DNA of 64,000 bases from JBFJKD01 sp038106145 (GTDB lineage: Bacteria; Pseudomonadota; Gammaproteobacteria; Pseudomonadales; Porticoccaceae): NCBI GenBank assembly GCA_038106145.1, contig JAYODD010000003.1, forward strand, positions 1-64,000, read 5' to 3'. Below, piece by piece: positions 33,630 to 43,426 of the stretch (its first letter is position 1; each line of letters opens with the position of its first letter). A model generated the notes under the pieces. It saw only the letters and a program-made list of their open reading frames with translations. It ran no database searches and was not told the DNA's origin. The position numbers and the translations under genes are program-made.

Positions 33630-35003
33630 CTACTCCCCGTCCTTGCGCCGCGGGCGGGACCAGTTGTCCACGGAGCGCTGCTTGCCGCGGGCAACGGCCA
33701 GGCTGTGGTCGGACACATCGTGGGTAATGGTGGACCCGGCACCGACGGTCGCCCCGTCGCCCACTACGACCGGCGCCACCAGAGAGGTATTCGAGCCGAT
33801 AAAGGCACCGTCGCCAACGACGGTTTTGTGCTTGTTGACCCCGTCGTAATTGCAGGTAATGGTACCGGCGCCAATATTCACACCCGCGCCGAGCTCCGCA
33901 TCCCCCACATAACTGAGATGATTAATTTTGCTGCCAGGCCCCACCTGGGCCTGTTTGGTTTCGACAAAATTACCAATTTTGGCGCCCTCGCCAAGGTGGG
34001 TACCCTGACGCAGGCGCGCAAACGGCCCCACTTCCGCGCCGTCTTCGATGCGCACCGGGCCCTCGATCACGGAATGGGCCTTGATCACCACGCCGCTGCC
34101 AATATCCGCATCCCGAATAACGGTATTCGGACCAATACGCACATTATCCCCAAGAGTCACCTGACCCTCGAACACGCAATTGACGTCGATGTGGACATCG
34201 CGCCCGGCGCTCAGCTGACCGCGACAGTCGAACCGGTCGGGATCGGCCAGGCTGACGCCACTATCCATAAGTTGTGCCGCCAGGCGGCGCTGATAATAAC
34301 GCTCCAGGCTGGCTAACTGGGCGCGGGTATTGACCCCCTGCACCTCTTCCGCCGCCAGGGGTCGCAACGTCTGAATGCTGTAGCCTTGTTGCCTGGCCAG
34401 GGCGATGATGTCGGTCAGGTAGTATTCGTGCTGATTATTATCATTGCCAACGCTCGGTAGACACTGACGCAAACAGTCGCTGCCCAGCGCCAGCACCCCG
34501 GTGTTGACTTCGTTAATCGCCAGTTGTTCTTGCGTCGCATCTTTTTGTTCAACGATGCCAACCACTTCCCCCGCGGCGTCGCGCACGATGCGCCCGTACC
34601 CCGTCGGATCGCCGAGCTCCACCGTTAACAATGCCAATGTTTTTCCCTTCACGCGCGCCACCAGGGCCTTAAGGGTGGCGCTTGCGATCAGCGGCACATC
34701 GCCGTACAAAATTAACACAATGCTGTCAGTGGACAGCGCTGGCAGGGCCTGCAAAACCGCATGGCCCGTACCCAACTGCTGCGTTTGTTCCACCCATTGG
34801 AGGTGGGGATTAGCCAGTCGCTTGCGCACCGTGTCGCCGCCCGCGCCGGTGACCACGATTAAATTCCCGTCGGCAAGCGTTCTTGCGGTGGTCAGGACAT
34901 GGCCCAGCAATGGGCGGCCCGCCAGCGGGTGCAGAACCTTGGGCAGGGAGGAGCCCATGCGCGTACCCTGTCCCGCGGCGAGGACAACTATATCGACTGC
35001 CAT
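33630..35003 (-). CDS. glmU: bifunctional GlmU (GlcN-1-P acetyltransferase / GlcNAc-1-P uridylyltransferase)
   Basis: Makes UDP-GlcNAc for peptidoglycan and LPS. The 457 residues have an N-terminal nucleotidyltransferase (VVLAAGQGTRMGSSLPKVLHPLAG; YGDVPL) and a C-terminal left-handed beta helix of hexapeptide repeats, with YVGDAELGAGVNIGAGTITCNYDG and the acetyltransferase His in FVETKQAQVGPGSKINHLSYVGD. Length is typical. It lies between the atp operon terminator and glmS. Confidence 0.97.
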   Translation of the reverse strand: MAVDIVVLAAGQGTRMGSSLPKVLHPLAGRPLLGHVLTTARTLADGNLIVVTGAGGDTVRKRLANPHLQWVEQTQQLGTGHAVLQALPALSTDSIVLILYGDVPLIASATLKALVARVKGKTLALLTVELGDPTGYGRIVRDAAGEVVGIVEQKDATQEQLAINEVNTGVLALGSDCLRQCLPSVGNDNNQHEYYLTDIIALARQQGYSIQTLRPLAAEEVQGVNTRAQLASLERYYQRRLAAQLMDSGVSLADPDRFDCRGQLSAGRDVHIDVNCVFEGQVTLGDNVRIGPNTVIRDADIGSGVVIKAHSVIEGPVRIEDGAEVGPFARLRQGTHLGEGAKIGNFVETKQAQVGPGSKINHLSYVGDAELGAGVNIGAGTITCNYDGVNKHKTVVGDGAFIGSNTSLVAPVVVGDGATVGAGSTITHDVSDHSLAVARGKQRSVDNWSRPRRKDGE

Positions 35004-35114
35004 AACGACCGTATCTCCAGTTCGGTTCCAGCCACAGTTTATGGCTTTGGCTGGCGAATGAGAAACGCTGTTTGCACGGCGTTGCTGATACCCACAGCGG
35101 TTATCGCTACCGAC

Positions 35115-35143
35115 AAAAAAGGCAGCCGAGGCTGCCCTTTTTT
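35115..35143 (-). terminator. terminator of the atp operon
   Basis: Stem GGCAGC/GCTGCC (35121-35126 with 35131-35136) flanked by A6 and T6, 12 bases after the atpC stop. Minus-strand transcripts end in the run complementary to A6 (35115-35120); the symmetry also allows plus-strand termination. Confidence 0.85.
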
Positions 35144-35154
35144 GCCCCTGGCGG

Positions 35155-35583
35155 CTAGCGTCCCGACGCTCGGCGACGCAATTCCTCCACCGTGCGAAGA
35201 CGCGCCGTCGCTTCGGCTAGACGGGCCGCTGCGCGGGAATAATCCACTTCGCTGCTCTGGTTTTTCATATCGATCTCAGCCTGCTTGCGCGCTTCCACGG
35301 CCGCGGCCTCATCGATGTCGTGCGCCCGCTGAGCTGTATCCGCAAGGATGGTGATCGTATGCGGCTGTACTTCGAGGTAGCCTCCGGAGAGGTAAAAAAC
35401 TTCCTCCTCGCCGTGGGGTTTGAGCAGTCGAACCGGTCCCGGGTTAAGCGCGGTCAACAAGGGCGCATGGCCATAGTTAATGCCGAGCTCGCCCATTTGG
35501 CCGGTGGCAACAACCATTTCCACAACACCGGAAAACAACGCTTCCTCGGCGCTTACAATGTCGCAATGAACTGTCATTGCCAT
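35155..35583 (-). CDS. atpC: ATP synthase F1 subunit epsilon
   Basis: Rotor subunit that couples gamma to the c-ring and can inhibit ATP hydrolysis. The 142 residues have the N-terminal beta sandwich (HCDIVSAEEALFSG, GELGINYGHAPLLT) and a C-terminal helical hairpin. A second ATG two codons later (35577) has a better spaced AGGA, so the true product may be two residues shorter. Last gene of the operon, followed by a strong terminator. Confidence 0.96.
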   Translation of the reverse strand: MAMTVHCDIVSAEEALFSGVVEMVVATGQMGELGINYGHAPLLTALNPGPVRLLKPHGEEEVFYLSGGYLEVQPHTITILADTAQRAHDIDEAAAVEARKQAEIDMKNQSSEVDYSRAAARLAEATARLRTVEELRRRASGR

Positions 35584-35613
35584 AATCCTGATCTCTTCCG
35601 TAGCGCTGTGTGA

Positions 35614-36996
35614 CTACTGTTTCAGCGTTTTTGCCCGCTCAACGGCTTCCTCGATAGAGCCCACCATGTAGAACGCCTGTTCCGGCAAATCGTCGTACTC
35701 GCCGTCGAGAATCCCTTTAAAGCTGTTGATGGTATCTTTCATGGAGACGTATTTACCCGGGCTGCCAGTGAAAACTTCCGCCACAAAGAATGGCTGCGAC
35801 AGGAAGCGTTGAATTTTCCGCGCGCGGGCGACAATCAACTTGTCCTCTTCCGACAACTCGTCCATACCCAGAATCGCGATAATGTCCCGCAGCTCCTTAT
35901 AGCGCTGCAGCACCGACTGCACGCCGCGCGCCACGTTGTAGTGATCGTGGCCGATCACCAGGGGGTCGAGCAGGCGGGAGGTGGAATCCAGCGGATCCAC
36001 CGCCGGATAAATACCGAGCTCGGCGATCTGGCGCGACAGTACCAGGGTGGCGTCGAGGTGGGCAAAGGTGGTGGCGGGGGAGGGGTCAGTCAAGTCATCC
36101 GCGGGCACATAGACCGCCTGGAAAGACGTGATGGAACCGGTTTTGGTGGAAGTAATACGCTCCTGCAATACGCCCATTTCCTCTGCTAACGTGGGCTGGT
36201 AACCCACCGCGGAGGGCATCCGGCCCAACAACGCGGATACTTCGGTACCCGCCAGGGTGTAACGGTAGATATTGTCCACAAACATCAACACGTCGCGGCC
36301 TTCGTCGCGAAAGTGTTCCGCCATGGTCAGACCCGTGAGAGCGACCCGCAGACGGTTGCCCGGGGGCTCGTTCATCTGGCCGTACACCAACGCCACTTTG
36401 TCCAGTACGTTCGACTCTTTCATTTCGTGATAAAAGTCGTTTCCTTCCCGCGTGCGCTCCCCCACGCCGGCAAATACGGAAAACCCGGAGTGCTCCATGG
36501 CGATATTGCGAATCAGCTCCATCAGGGTTACGGTTTTACCCACGCCCGCGCCACCGAACAAACCGATTTTGCCCCCCTTGGCGATGGGCATAATCAGGTC
36601 GATAACCTTGATCCCGGTCTCCAGCAACTCAATCGCTGAAGACTGATCGGCATACGCCGGCGCTTTGCGATGGATCGGCATATTCTTTTCGGCGTCGATG
36701 GGGCCCGCTTCATCGATGGGATTGCCCAGCACATCCATAATACGGCCCAGTGTGCCCTGACCAACCGGAACCGAAATAGCGCCGCCGGTGTTGGCTACAA
36801 CCAGTCCACGGCTCACGCCTTCGGAGGAACCCATGGCGATGGTGCGCACCACGCCATCCCCCAATTGTTGCTGCACTTCCAGAGTAAGGCCCTTGCCATC
36901 GACAACCAGTGCATCATAAATATTGGGGACCTGATCGCGCGGGAATTCCACGTCGATCACCGCGCCGATAATTTGCACAATACGTCCGCTACTCAT
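35614..36996 (-). CDS. atpD: ATP synthase F1 subunit beta
   Basis: Catalytic subunit. The 460 residues include Walker A GGAGVGKTV, GVGERTREGNDFYHEM with the catalytic glutamate, Walker B VLMFVDNIYR and the conserved LGRMPSAVGYQPTLAEEMG. The ATG at 36996 is preceded by GAGAGGAATTGGAA; a TTG two codons earlier is less likely. Lies between atpG and atpC. Confidence 0.98.
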   Translation of the reverse strand: MSSGRIVQIIGAVIDVEFPRDQVPNIYDALVVDGKGLTLEVQQQLGDGVVRTIAMGSSEGVSRGLVVANTGGAISVPVGQGTLGRIMDVLGNPIDEAGPIDAEKNMPIHRKAPAYADQSSAIELLETGIKVIDLIMPIAKGGKIGLFGGAGVGKTVTLMELIRNIAMEHSGFSVFAGVGERTREGNDFYHEMKESNVLDKVALVYGQMNEPPGNRLRVALTGLTMAEHFRDEGRDVLMFVDNIYRYTLAGTEVSALLGRMPSAVGYQPTLAEEMGVLQERITSTKTGSITSFQAVYVPADDLTDPSPATTFAHLDATLVLSRQIAELGIYPAVDPLDSTSRLLDPLVIGHDHYNVARGVQSVLQRYKELRDIIAILGMDELSEEDKLIVARARKIQRFLSQPFFVAEVFTGSPGKYVSMKDTINSFKGILDGEYDDLPEQAFYMVGSIEEAVERAKTLKQ

Positions 36997-37059
36997 TTCC
37001 AATTCCTCTCAACAAAAACCTGTTAATCTGGTTAGTCCGCCTGCACTGCCCGCGCTTCG

Positions 37060-37920
37060 TTATACAGCCGCCGCGCCACCAACGATTTCCGACAATTCCT
37101 GCGTGATCGCCGCCTGGCGCGCCTTGTTGTACAGCAGCTCCAGTTCGTCAATTAATTCGCCGGCATTTTCCGTGGCGTTCTTCATCGCCACCATACGCGC
37201 AGCCTGTTCACAGGCCTTGTTTTCAATCACGCTCTGATAAACCTGCGACTCGACGTAACGCATCAACAAACCGTCGAGCAGATCCCTGGCGTCGGGCTCG
37301 TAAATATAGTCCCAGTAGTGCTTCATGGCTTTATCGTCGGCCGCTTCCAGGGGCAACAACTGGGCCACTTCAGCCCGCTGTGTCATGGTATTCACAAACT
37401 CGTTGCCGACTACATACAGGCGATCGATCTTGCCCTGATTAAAGTGATCCAGCATCACCCGCACACCACCGATCAGGTCTTCCGCCGCGGGCTGATCGCC
37501 CATGTCGCGAACTCTGGCGACCACGTTGCCGCCCACCGCCGCGAAAAATGCCGCGGCCTTGCTACCGATGGTACAGATTTCGGTTTCAGCGCCCCGTTCG
37601 CTCCATGCCTTCATTTCCTTGACCACCGCTTTGAACAGGTTAATGTTCAAACCGCCACACAGACCGCGGTCGGTGGAGACAATAATGAACCCGACGCGCT
37701 GCACTTCCCGGCTCTCGAAATACCGGTGCCGGTATTCGGGGTTGGCATTGGCGATGTGGCTGATCACCGCGCGGATACGCTGTGCGTAGGGTTTACCCAG
37801 CGCCATGCGATCCTGGGCGCGGCGCATTTTACTGGCCGCCACCATCTCCATGGCGCTGGTGATCTTCTGCGTACTTTTTACGCTGTTGATCTTGGTTTTA
37901 ACTTCTTTTCCGACTGCCAT
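37060..37920 (-). CDS. atpG: ATP synthase F1 subunit gamma
   Basis: Central stalk of F1. The 286 residues begin KEVKTKINSVKSTQKITSAMEMVAASKMRRAQ, shown here as two adjoining family blocks (KEVKTKINSVKSTQ and KITSAMEMVAASKMRR). They end with the second conserved helix RMVAMKNATENAGELI and YNKARQAAITQEL, the coiled coil inside the alpha3-beta3 ring. Confidence 0.97.
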   Translation of the reverse strand: MAVGKEVKTKINSVKSTQKITSAMEMVAASKMRRAQDRMALGKPYAQRIRAVISHIANANPEYRHRYFESREVQRVGFIIVSTDRGLCGGLNINLFKAVVKEMKAWSERGAETEICTIGSKAAAFFAAVGGNVVARVRDMGDQPAAEDLIGGVRVMLDHFNQGKIDRLYVVGNEFVNTMTQRAEVAQLLPLEAADDKAMKHYWDYIYEPDARDLLDGLLMRYVESQVYQSVIENKACEQAARMVAMKNATENAGELIDELELLYNKARQAAITQELSEIVGGAAAV

Positions 37921-37956
37921 ATGCTGTGTGCCCGTTGCTCTAGTTGAGCGCTACCG

Positions 37957-39501
37957 TTACCAGGTTTGCGTGGCGACAAACTTATCGAGGGCGGCCTTGA
38001 AGCTCGCCTCAATATCATTGTTCCAGTCGCCGCTTTTGTTGACCTGGGCCAGCAGATCCGCATGTTCGGATTTCATATAGGAAATGAGGGCCGCCTCAAA
38101 ATCACCGATTTTATTGACTTCGATATTTTTTAGATAACCGTTGGTGGCCGCAAATAGCACCACACCCATTTCCGCGACACTCATCGGCGAGTACTGCGCC
38201 TGTTTCATCAGCTCGGTGACCCGCTGGCCGTGTTCAAGCTGCCCGCGGGTGGCCTCGTCGAGGTCCGATGCAAACTGCGAAAACGCTGCCAGCTCCCGAT
38301 ACTGCGCCAGCGCCAGTCGAATACCGCCGCCCAGTTTCTTGATGATTGTGGTTTGCGCCGAACCGCCTACGCGGGATACGGAAAGACCGGCGTTCATCGC
38401 CGGCCGAATTCCGGAATTGAACAGGTCGGTCTCCACGAAAATCTGTCCATCGGTGATCGAAATCACGTTGGTGGGCACAAACGCCGACACGTCGCCAGCC
38501 TGGGTTTCGATAATTGGCAGGGCCGTGAGCGAACCGGTTTTACCCTTGACCGCGCCTCCAGTGAATTTTTCCACATACTCGGCATTGACTCGGGACGAGC
38601 GCTCGAGCAGTCGGGAGTGCAAATAAAACACGTCGCCGGGATAGGCCTCGCGGCCCGGCGGGCGGCGCAGCAACAGGGAGATCTGGCGATAGGCCCAGGC
38701 CTGCTTGGTCAGATCGTCGTAAACGATCAGGGCATCCTGGCCGCGATCCCGATAATACTCACCCATGGTGCAACCCGTGTAGGGCGCCAGAAACTGCATG
38801 GCCGCCGGGTCGGACGCGGTGGCGGCAACCACAATGGTATGCTCCATGGCACCGTGTTCTTCGAGCTTGCGCACGATATTGGCAACGGTGGAGCTTTTTT
38901 GTCCAATCGCCACATACACGCATTTAATTCCCGTGCCTTTCTGGTTGATAATGGCATCGATGGCAATGGCGGTTTTACCGATCTGGCGGTCGCCGATAAT
39001 CAATTCGCGCTGACCACGCCCCACCGGCACCATGGCGTCAATTGCCTTCAGCCCGGTCTGCACTGGCTGGTCAACGGATTTACGCTCAATCACCCCCGGC
39101 GCTACTTTCTCTATAGCGTCACTCAGCTTGGCGCCAATCGGCCCCTTGCCGTCGATGGGGTTACCAAGCGCATCCACCACGCGGCCTTCCAGCTCCGGGC
39201 CAATGGGTACTTCGAGGATGCGGCCCGTGCAACGCGCCTTCTTGCCTTCCGCCAGGCCCTGGTAATCCCCCAGCACCACCGCGCCGACCGAGTCGCGCTC
39301 AAGGTTGAGGGCCATGCCGTACAGGCCGCCGTCAAACTCGATCATTTCCCCGTACATGACTTCGGCGAGGCCGTGGATACGTACAATGCCGTCTGACACA
39401 GAAACGATTGTGCCTTCGTTTTTTGCCTCAGTGGCAACATCAAGACTATCTATGCGTTGCTTGATGATGTCGCTGATCTCGGATGGATTCAGTTGTTGCA
39501 T
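37957..39501 (-). CDS. atpA: ATP synthase F1 subunit alpha
   Basis: Non-catalytic nucleotide-binding subunit. The 514 residues show Walker A GDRQIGKTAIAID, the arginine-finger region PAMNAGLSVSRVGGSAQ, and EAYPGDVFYLHSRLLERSS. It starts MQQLNPSEISDIIKQRI, the usual delta-contacting N-terminus. A 388-codon open frame on the other strand is a shadow. Confidence 0.98.
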   Translation of the reverse strand: MQQLNPSEISDIIKQRIDSLDVATEAKNEGTIVSVSDGIVRIHGLAEVMYGEMIEFDGGLYGMALNLERDSVGAVVLGDYQGLAEGKKARCTGRILEVPIGPELEGRVVDALGNPIDGKGPIGAKLSDAIEKVAPGVIERKSVDQPVQTGLKAIDAMVPVGRGQRELIIGDRQIGKTAIAIDAIINQKGTGIKCVYVAIGQKSSTVANIVRKLEEHGAMEHTIVVAATASDPAAMQFLAPYTGCTMGEYYRDRGQDALIVYDDLTKQAWAYRQISLLLRRPPGREAYPGDVFYLHSRLLERSSRVNAEYVEKFTGGAVKGKTGSLTALPIIETQAGDVSAFVPTNVISITDGQIFVETDLFNSGIRPAMNAGLSVSRVGGSAQTTIIKKLGGGIRLALAQYRELAAFSQFASDLDEATRGQLEHGQRVTELMKQAQYSPMSVAEMGVVLFAATNGYLKNIEVNKIGDFEAALISYMKSEHADLLAQVNKSGDWNNDIEASFKAALDKFVATQTW

Positions 39502-39547
39502 TCTCGATTCCTCGAACCTACGTATTTAATGCCTGTGAATTTAATAC

Positions 39548-40084
39548 TTACGAACTTAATGTCTCGGCGAGCCGGGCCAGTCGACCGCGCACGGAACCGT
39601 CAATGGTGGTGTCGCCGGCTCGGATGATTGCACCGCCGCGCAGCGCGGGGTCAATCGACACGGTAATAGCAACCTTTCTCTGCAACCGCTTGGTGAGGGC
39701 CGCTTCCAACCTTTCCTGTTGCCCCGCATCAAGTTCGCTGGTGGCGATAACTTCGACCTTCTGGGTCTTCTCGAGATCAGCCCTGAGCACTTCGAACTGC
39801 TCGGCAATATGTGGCAGCAACGACAGGCGGCGATTTTCCGCCAGGGTATGCACAAAATTTATGCCTTTGGCATCCAGCGCATCGCCGGCGGTCGCCACTA
39901 CCTTCTCAGCCTTGGCCGCCGGGGTCAGACTGGGAGAAGACAGCAAACTGGCCACGGTTGCGTTTTGTGTAAGCGCAGTCAGCAGCCTCAACATCGAAGA
40001 CCATTGGGGCAACGCATCAGCCGCCACCGCGAACTCAAACGCCGCTTTTGCATAGGGGCGCGCCAGGGTGCTTAATTCCGCCAT
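39548..40084 (-). CDS. atpH: ATP synthase F1 subunit delta
   Basis: Peripheral stalk subunit (OSCP) linking F1 alpha to the b dimer. The 178 residues have the helical N-terminal domain starting STLARPYAKAAFEFA and the C-terminal conserved KVAITVSIDPALRGGAIIRAGD. It follows atpF by 11 bases. Confidence 0.96.
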   Translation of the reverse strand: MAELSTLARPYAKAAFEFAVAADALPQWSSMLRLLTALTQNATVASLLSSPSLTPAAKAEKVVATAGDALDAKGINFVHTLAENRRLSLLPHIAEQFEVLRADLEKTQKVEVIATSELDAGQQERLEAALTKRLQRKVAITVSIDPALRGGAIIRAGDTTIDGSVRGRLARLAETLSS

Positions 40085-40095
40085 TGCGTCTTCGC

Positions 40096-40566
40096 CTACA
40101 GTTGCGCGGCAAGTTCGTCAATCAGGTCGCGATTGGCGTCCCGATCAATTGCACGCTCGAGAATTTTTTCCGCGCCAGCCACCACCAGAGTTGCCAATTG
40201 CCCGCGCAATTCTTCGCGGGCGCGGTTCATCTCCTGGGCAATATCGGCCTGGGCAGCGGCCTTCAGGCGCTCACCTTCTTCGCGGGCCTTATCCTTGGAC
40301 TCCTCGATAATCTGGGTTGAGCGCTTCTTGGCTTCTTCGATCAGCGCCGCGGCCTGCAGTTTGGCCTCTTTCAACTGATCGGTCGCCTTATCCTGCGCAA
40401 GCTCCAAATCGCGCAGCGCTCGATCCGCAGCGTCCAGGCCGTCGGCGATCTTTTTTTGCCGCTCTTCCATGGCGGCGATCAAAGCCGGCCAGACAAACCT
40501 CATGCAAAACCATACAAAGATGGCAAATGAAATAATCTGGCCGAGTATCGTTAAATTGATGTTCAC
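40096..40566 (-). CDS. atpF: ATP synthase Fo subunit b
   Basis: Peripheral stalk membrane subunit of 156 residues. An N-terminal membrane helix (LTILGQIISFAIFVWFCM) is followed by a long charged helix rich in Ala, Lys, Glu and Gln that forms the dimeric coiled coil. Family Arg near the membrane is in FVWPALIAAMEERQKK. Located between atpE and atpH. Confidence 0.96.
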   Translation of the reverse strand: MNINLTILGQIISFAIFVWFCMRFVWPALIAAMEERQKKIADGLDAADRALRDLELAQDKATDQLKEAKLQAAALIEEAKKRSTQIIEESKDKAREEGERLKAAAQADIAQEMNRAREELRGQLATLVVAGAEKILERAIDRDANRDLIDELAAQL

Positions 40567-40624
40567 ACCAATACCCCTTGAGTTAACCGCCTACGGTCTC
40601 GTGTTAGCACTGACCTGAAGTCTG

Positions 40625-40861
40625 TTAGCCGCCTGTCTTGGTGAAAATCAGGAACAGACTAATACCTACACCGATCATGGGCACAGCGTCGAGCAGGCCC
40701 ATAGCAATGAAAAACTGGGTACGCAGCACCGGAATCAACTCCGGCTGGCGCGCGCCACCTTCCAGAAACTTGCCACCGAGGATGCCTACACCGATTGCTG
40801 CGCCAACCGCAGCCAGGCCCATCAGAATTGCACCAGCCAGAAAAATTAATGAGATTTCCAT
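40625..40861 (-). CDS. atpE: ATP synthase Fo subunit c
   Basis: Proteolipid of the rotor ring: 78 residues, two hydrophobic helices joined by the polar loop ARQPE (37-41). The ion-binding carboxylate is Asp58 (in AMGLLDAVP). The absence of the glutamine, glutamate and serine residues of sodium-type rings indicates proton coupling, despite the NhaD gene suggesting a salty habitat. Glycine-rich first helix (GLAAVGAAIGVGILGG) is typical. Confidence 0.97.
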   Translation of the reverse strand: MEISLIFLAGAILMGLAAVGAAIGVGILGGKFLEGGARQPELIPVLRTQFFIAMGLLDAVPMIGVGISLFLIFTKTGG

Positions 40862-40921
40862 TTTTGCTCCCGTCTTATCGTCGAACGTTGGTTAAAAAAA
40901 GTACGCTGTTTGCACAAGTAG

Positions 40922-41743
40922 TTAGTGATGATCGAAAGCCATGGCCAGGTAGACAATGGTCAACACCATAAAAATAAACGCCTGTAGCACAATAATCAGA
41001 ATATGGAAAATCGCCCAGGGCACCGACAGCACCCATTGCGCCCAAAACGGCAGCAGGGCGATCAGTATAAAGATCATCTCGCCGGCGTACAGGTTGCCAA
41101 ACAACCGCAGGCCCAGTGACACCGGCTTGGCAACCAGGTTGACCACCTCGAGAAAAAGATTGACCGGCAGACCCCATTTGCCAAAGGGTTGCAAGGAGAG
41201 TTCCGCGGCAAAACCCTTGACCCCTTTTTGCTTTACGCTGAAATAAACCACCAGCAAAAACACGCTGAGGGCCAGTCCCATGGTGATATTGACGTCCGTG
41301 GAGGGCACGACTTTCAGATACGGTACCCCCAGCAGGCTGGCCGCGTGGGGTATAAAGTCGATGGGCACCAGATCCATGACGTTCATCAGCAATACCCACA
41401 CGAAAATCGTCAGGGCCAGCGGCGCAATCAGGCGGTTGCTGTGGTGGAACATGCCCTTGACGTTGTCATCGACAAACTCGACAACCATTTCCACCATATT
41501 CTGCAGACCGGAGGGCACGCCGACCGTGGGGTTTTTTGCAACTTTATAAAACAACCAGGAAAACAACATGCCAAGAACGAGGGAAAATCCGAAAGTGTCC
41601 ACATTGAGAGCCCAGAAACCCATTTGTGCGGCTTCTGCGCCGTCGCGGGCAAAACCCCAACTGCCATCCGGAAGCCGACCATAGGTTAAATTGGTCAGGT
41701 GGTGGGCTATATATTCCCCGGACGTCATGTTTGCACTGGCCAT
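40922..41743 (-). CDS. atpB: ATP synthase Fo subunit a
   Basis: Stator subunit with the proton half-channels. The 273-residue protein has five or six helices; the essential Arg is in SLGLRLFGNLYAGEMIF. An N-terminal stretch of about 40 residues is probably periplasmic. Lies between atpI and atpE. Confidence 0.97.
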   Translation of the reverse strand: MASANMTSGEYIAHHLTNLTYGRLPDGSWGFARDGAEAAQMGFWALNVDTFGFSLVLGMLFSWLFYKVAKNPTVGVPSGLQNMVEMVVEFVDDNVKGMFHHSNRLIAPLALTIFVWVLLMNVMDLVPIDFIPHAASLLGVPYLKVVPSTDVNITMGLALSVFLLVVYFSVKQKGVKGFAAELSLQPFGKWGLPVNLFLEVVNLVAKPVSLGLRLFGNLYAGEMIFILIALLPFWAQWVLSVPWAIFHILIIVLQAFIFMVLTIVYLAMAFDHH

Positions 41744-41838
41744 CTACTGTATTTCCTGCCTATGGTTTGTGATGTCTTCGCGTCTGTCTCGGCCCGTATC
41801 TGGCCGTCACTTTTTACGCCGCGCGGGGCACGATTCCA

Positions 41839-42246
41839 TTAGCGCGGCCGGTTATTTGCGAATCCCTCCAGGGCCGGCGCCACCCAGTACCCACTGTGCA
41901 CAACAATAAGGGTAGCGAACAACACCAGCGCGTTGCGGGTGTCGCCAAGCGTGTCCAGGACGCTGAACGCCACAGCCAGACTTACTACCACCACCAAAAA
42001 CTTTCCCACAGCGCCGATATAAAAATTCCGCGCCACTTCTGCCGCGGGAGCGGCGATGGCCGCTTTAAGGGCCATCCATACATAAAAGCCGTTGGCTGCG
42101 GTGCTGGTCAGGCCACCGACCGCCACCGCGGCTACCGCCGTGGTGTCATACACGGCCGCGACACCGATCAGCAGCGCACTCAGGACTAACTGCAATACAA
42201 TCAGTCGATAAGCCAGCTTGCGGTCGCGCCTTGGTGCAATGCTCAC
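41839..42246 (-). CDS. atpI: ATP synthase subunit I
   Basis: First gene of the atp operon. The 135-residue protein has four hydrophobic helices and a basic N-terminus (RRDRKLAY). AtpI helps assemble the c-ring or insert magnesium-binding c subunits; it is not part of the final enzyme. Family assignment rests on size, topology and position. Confidence 0.88.
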   Translation of the reverse strand: MSIAPRRDRKLAYRLIVLQLVLSALLIGVAAVYDTTAVAAVAVGGLTSTAANGFYVWMALKAAIAAPAAEVARNFYIGAVGKFLVVVVSLAVAFSVLDTLGDTRNALVLFATLIVVHSGYWVAPALEGFANNRPR

Positions 42247-42360
42247 ATCGGCCCGCCGTCGAAGAACCTGCCCGACTTGCGCGCGGGATGCAAGCTGGTT
42301 CGAAAGGGAAAACTCCCTTGAAATTCAATGCGCTGGTTAGTCCCAACCAAAGCGCCGCGC

Positions 42361-42389
42361 ATTATAGTTACGTCGTCGCGATGAATCAA
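42361..42389 (-). promoter_or_regulatory. sigma-70 promoter of the atp operon
   Basis: Minus-strand TTGATT (42384-42389), 17 bp, TATAAT (42361-42366). The -10 is perfect, the -35 matches 4 of 6, and the spacing is ideal. The predicted leader to atpI is about 108 nt and includes a short hairpin (AAGGGA/TCCCTT at 42304-42319). Confidence 0.65.
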
Positions 42390-42452
42390 CACAATCTCCC
42401 CGCCACAGCGGTTTACTTGCCGCGGTAAACCAAGCGCTCGGGTCGCCAAACC

Positions 42453-43346
42453 CTATTTTATGTGACCCAGGAGTCCGTCGAGCTCATCCAGGCTGTTGTA
42501 ACTAAAGATTACCTGGCCCCGCCCGGAGACCTGATGCTTTATGCGCACCGGCACTCCCACCTGTTCGGCCAGTTTTTCCTCCAGGGCACTGACATCGTGC
42601 GCACCCGGCTGCTGCGTTTGCTGGGACGCGCCACTCGCCGGTTTGGTCTGGCCCTTTAAAATGCCGCGCACCAACTCCTCAGTCTGGCGCACCGACAAGC
42701 CTTTCTGCACGGCTTTGCGCGCCGCCTCGATTTGTTCCCGATCAGACAGGGCGAGTAACGCGCGGCCGTGCCCCATATCCAGATCACCGTGTTCGAGCAT
42801 GCGATAAACATCCCCGGACAGGGTGGACAGGCGCATCAGGTTGGCCACGGTCGCGCGGGATTTGCCCACGGCGTCGGCCACCTGCTGTTGCGTCAGGCCG
42901 AACTCGTCCTGCAGGCGCAGCAGCGCTCGAGACTCTTCGATCGGGTTAAGGTCCTCCCGTTGGATATTCTCTATCAGCGCCATTGCGATGGCGGCCTGAT
43001 CCGGCACATCCTTGACAACTACGGGGACGGTTTCCAGCCCGGCCAACTGGGCGGCGCGCCAGCGCCGCTCCCCGGCAATGATTTCGTATTTGTCGGCGGC
43101 GACCGCGCGTACCACCACCGGTTGAATAACCCCCTGTCGCCGAATGGATTCGGCCAGTTCTTCGAGGGAATCCTGACGCATGTCCCGGCGGGGTTGATAT
43201 TGGCCCCTGCACAGCTTTTCCACCGGCATCTCCCTGACGGACGGTTGCGCGGCACTCGCCGTCGCGGCAGCCTCTTCCGGGGTCTCGCTGTCCAGGCCCA
43301 GGAGCGCATCCAGCCCCTTGCCTAACCCTTTACGCTTCGCGCTCAT
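42453..43346 (-). CDS. parB: chromosome partitioning protein ParB
   Basis: CTPase clamp that loads on parS sites and spreads over origin DNA. The 297 residues start KRKGLGKGLDALLG, followed by the CTP-binding domain (GERRWRAAQLAG; ALIENIQREDLNPIEE), a central helix-turn-helix (LTQQQVADAVGKSRATVANLMRL) and a C-terminal dimerisation helix. The ATG at 43346 is favoured; a GTG three codons upstream is possible. Two perfect parS sites lie 11-12 kb away inside recF. Confidence 0.96.
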   Translation of the reverse strand: MSAKRKGLGKGLDALLGLDSETPEEAAATASAAQPSVREMPVEKLCRGQYQPRRDMRQDSLEELAESIRRQGVIQPVVVRAVAADKYEIIAGERRWRAAQLAGLETVPVVVKDVPDQAAIAMALIENIQREDLNPIEESRALLRLQDEFGLTQQQVADAVGKSRATVANLMRLSTLSGDVYRMLEHGDLDMGHGRALLALSDREQIEAARKAVQKGLSVRQTEELVRGILKGQTKPASGASQQTQQPGAHDVSALEEKLAEQVGVPVRIKHQVSGRGQVIFSYNSLDELDGLLGHIK

Positions 43347-43426
43347 TTCATCCACGTTCCCAAATTTAATTTAGCAGCCGCTATTAATGCTTTCGTTCCT
43401 TTGTCGAACCTTGGTGATGGTGCTCG

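Noticed and set aside
38230..39396. 388-codon open frame opposite atpA
   Set aside because: Shadow of atpA with no protein-like features; GC-rich genes often leave open reverse frames.
42410..42431. Hairpin GGTTTAC/GTAAACC after parB as terminator
   Set aside because: Perfect stem but no T-run on the minus strand after it; could be an operator or chance, so not listed as a terminator.
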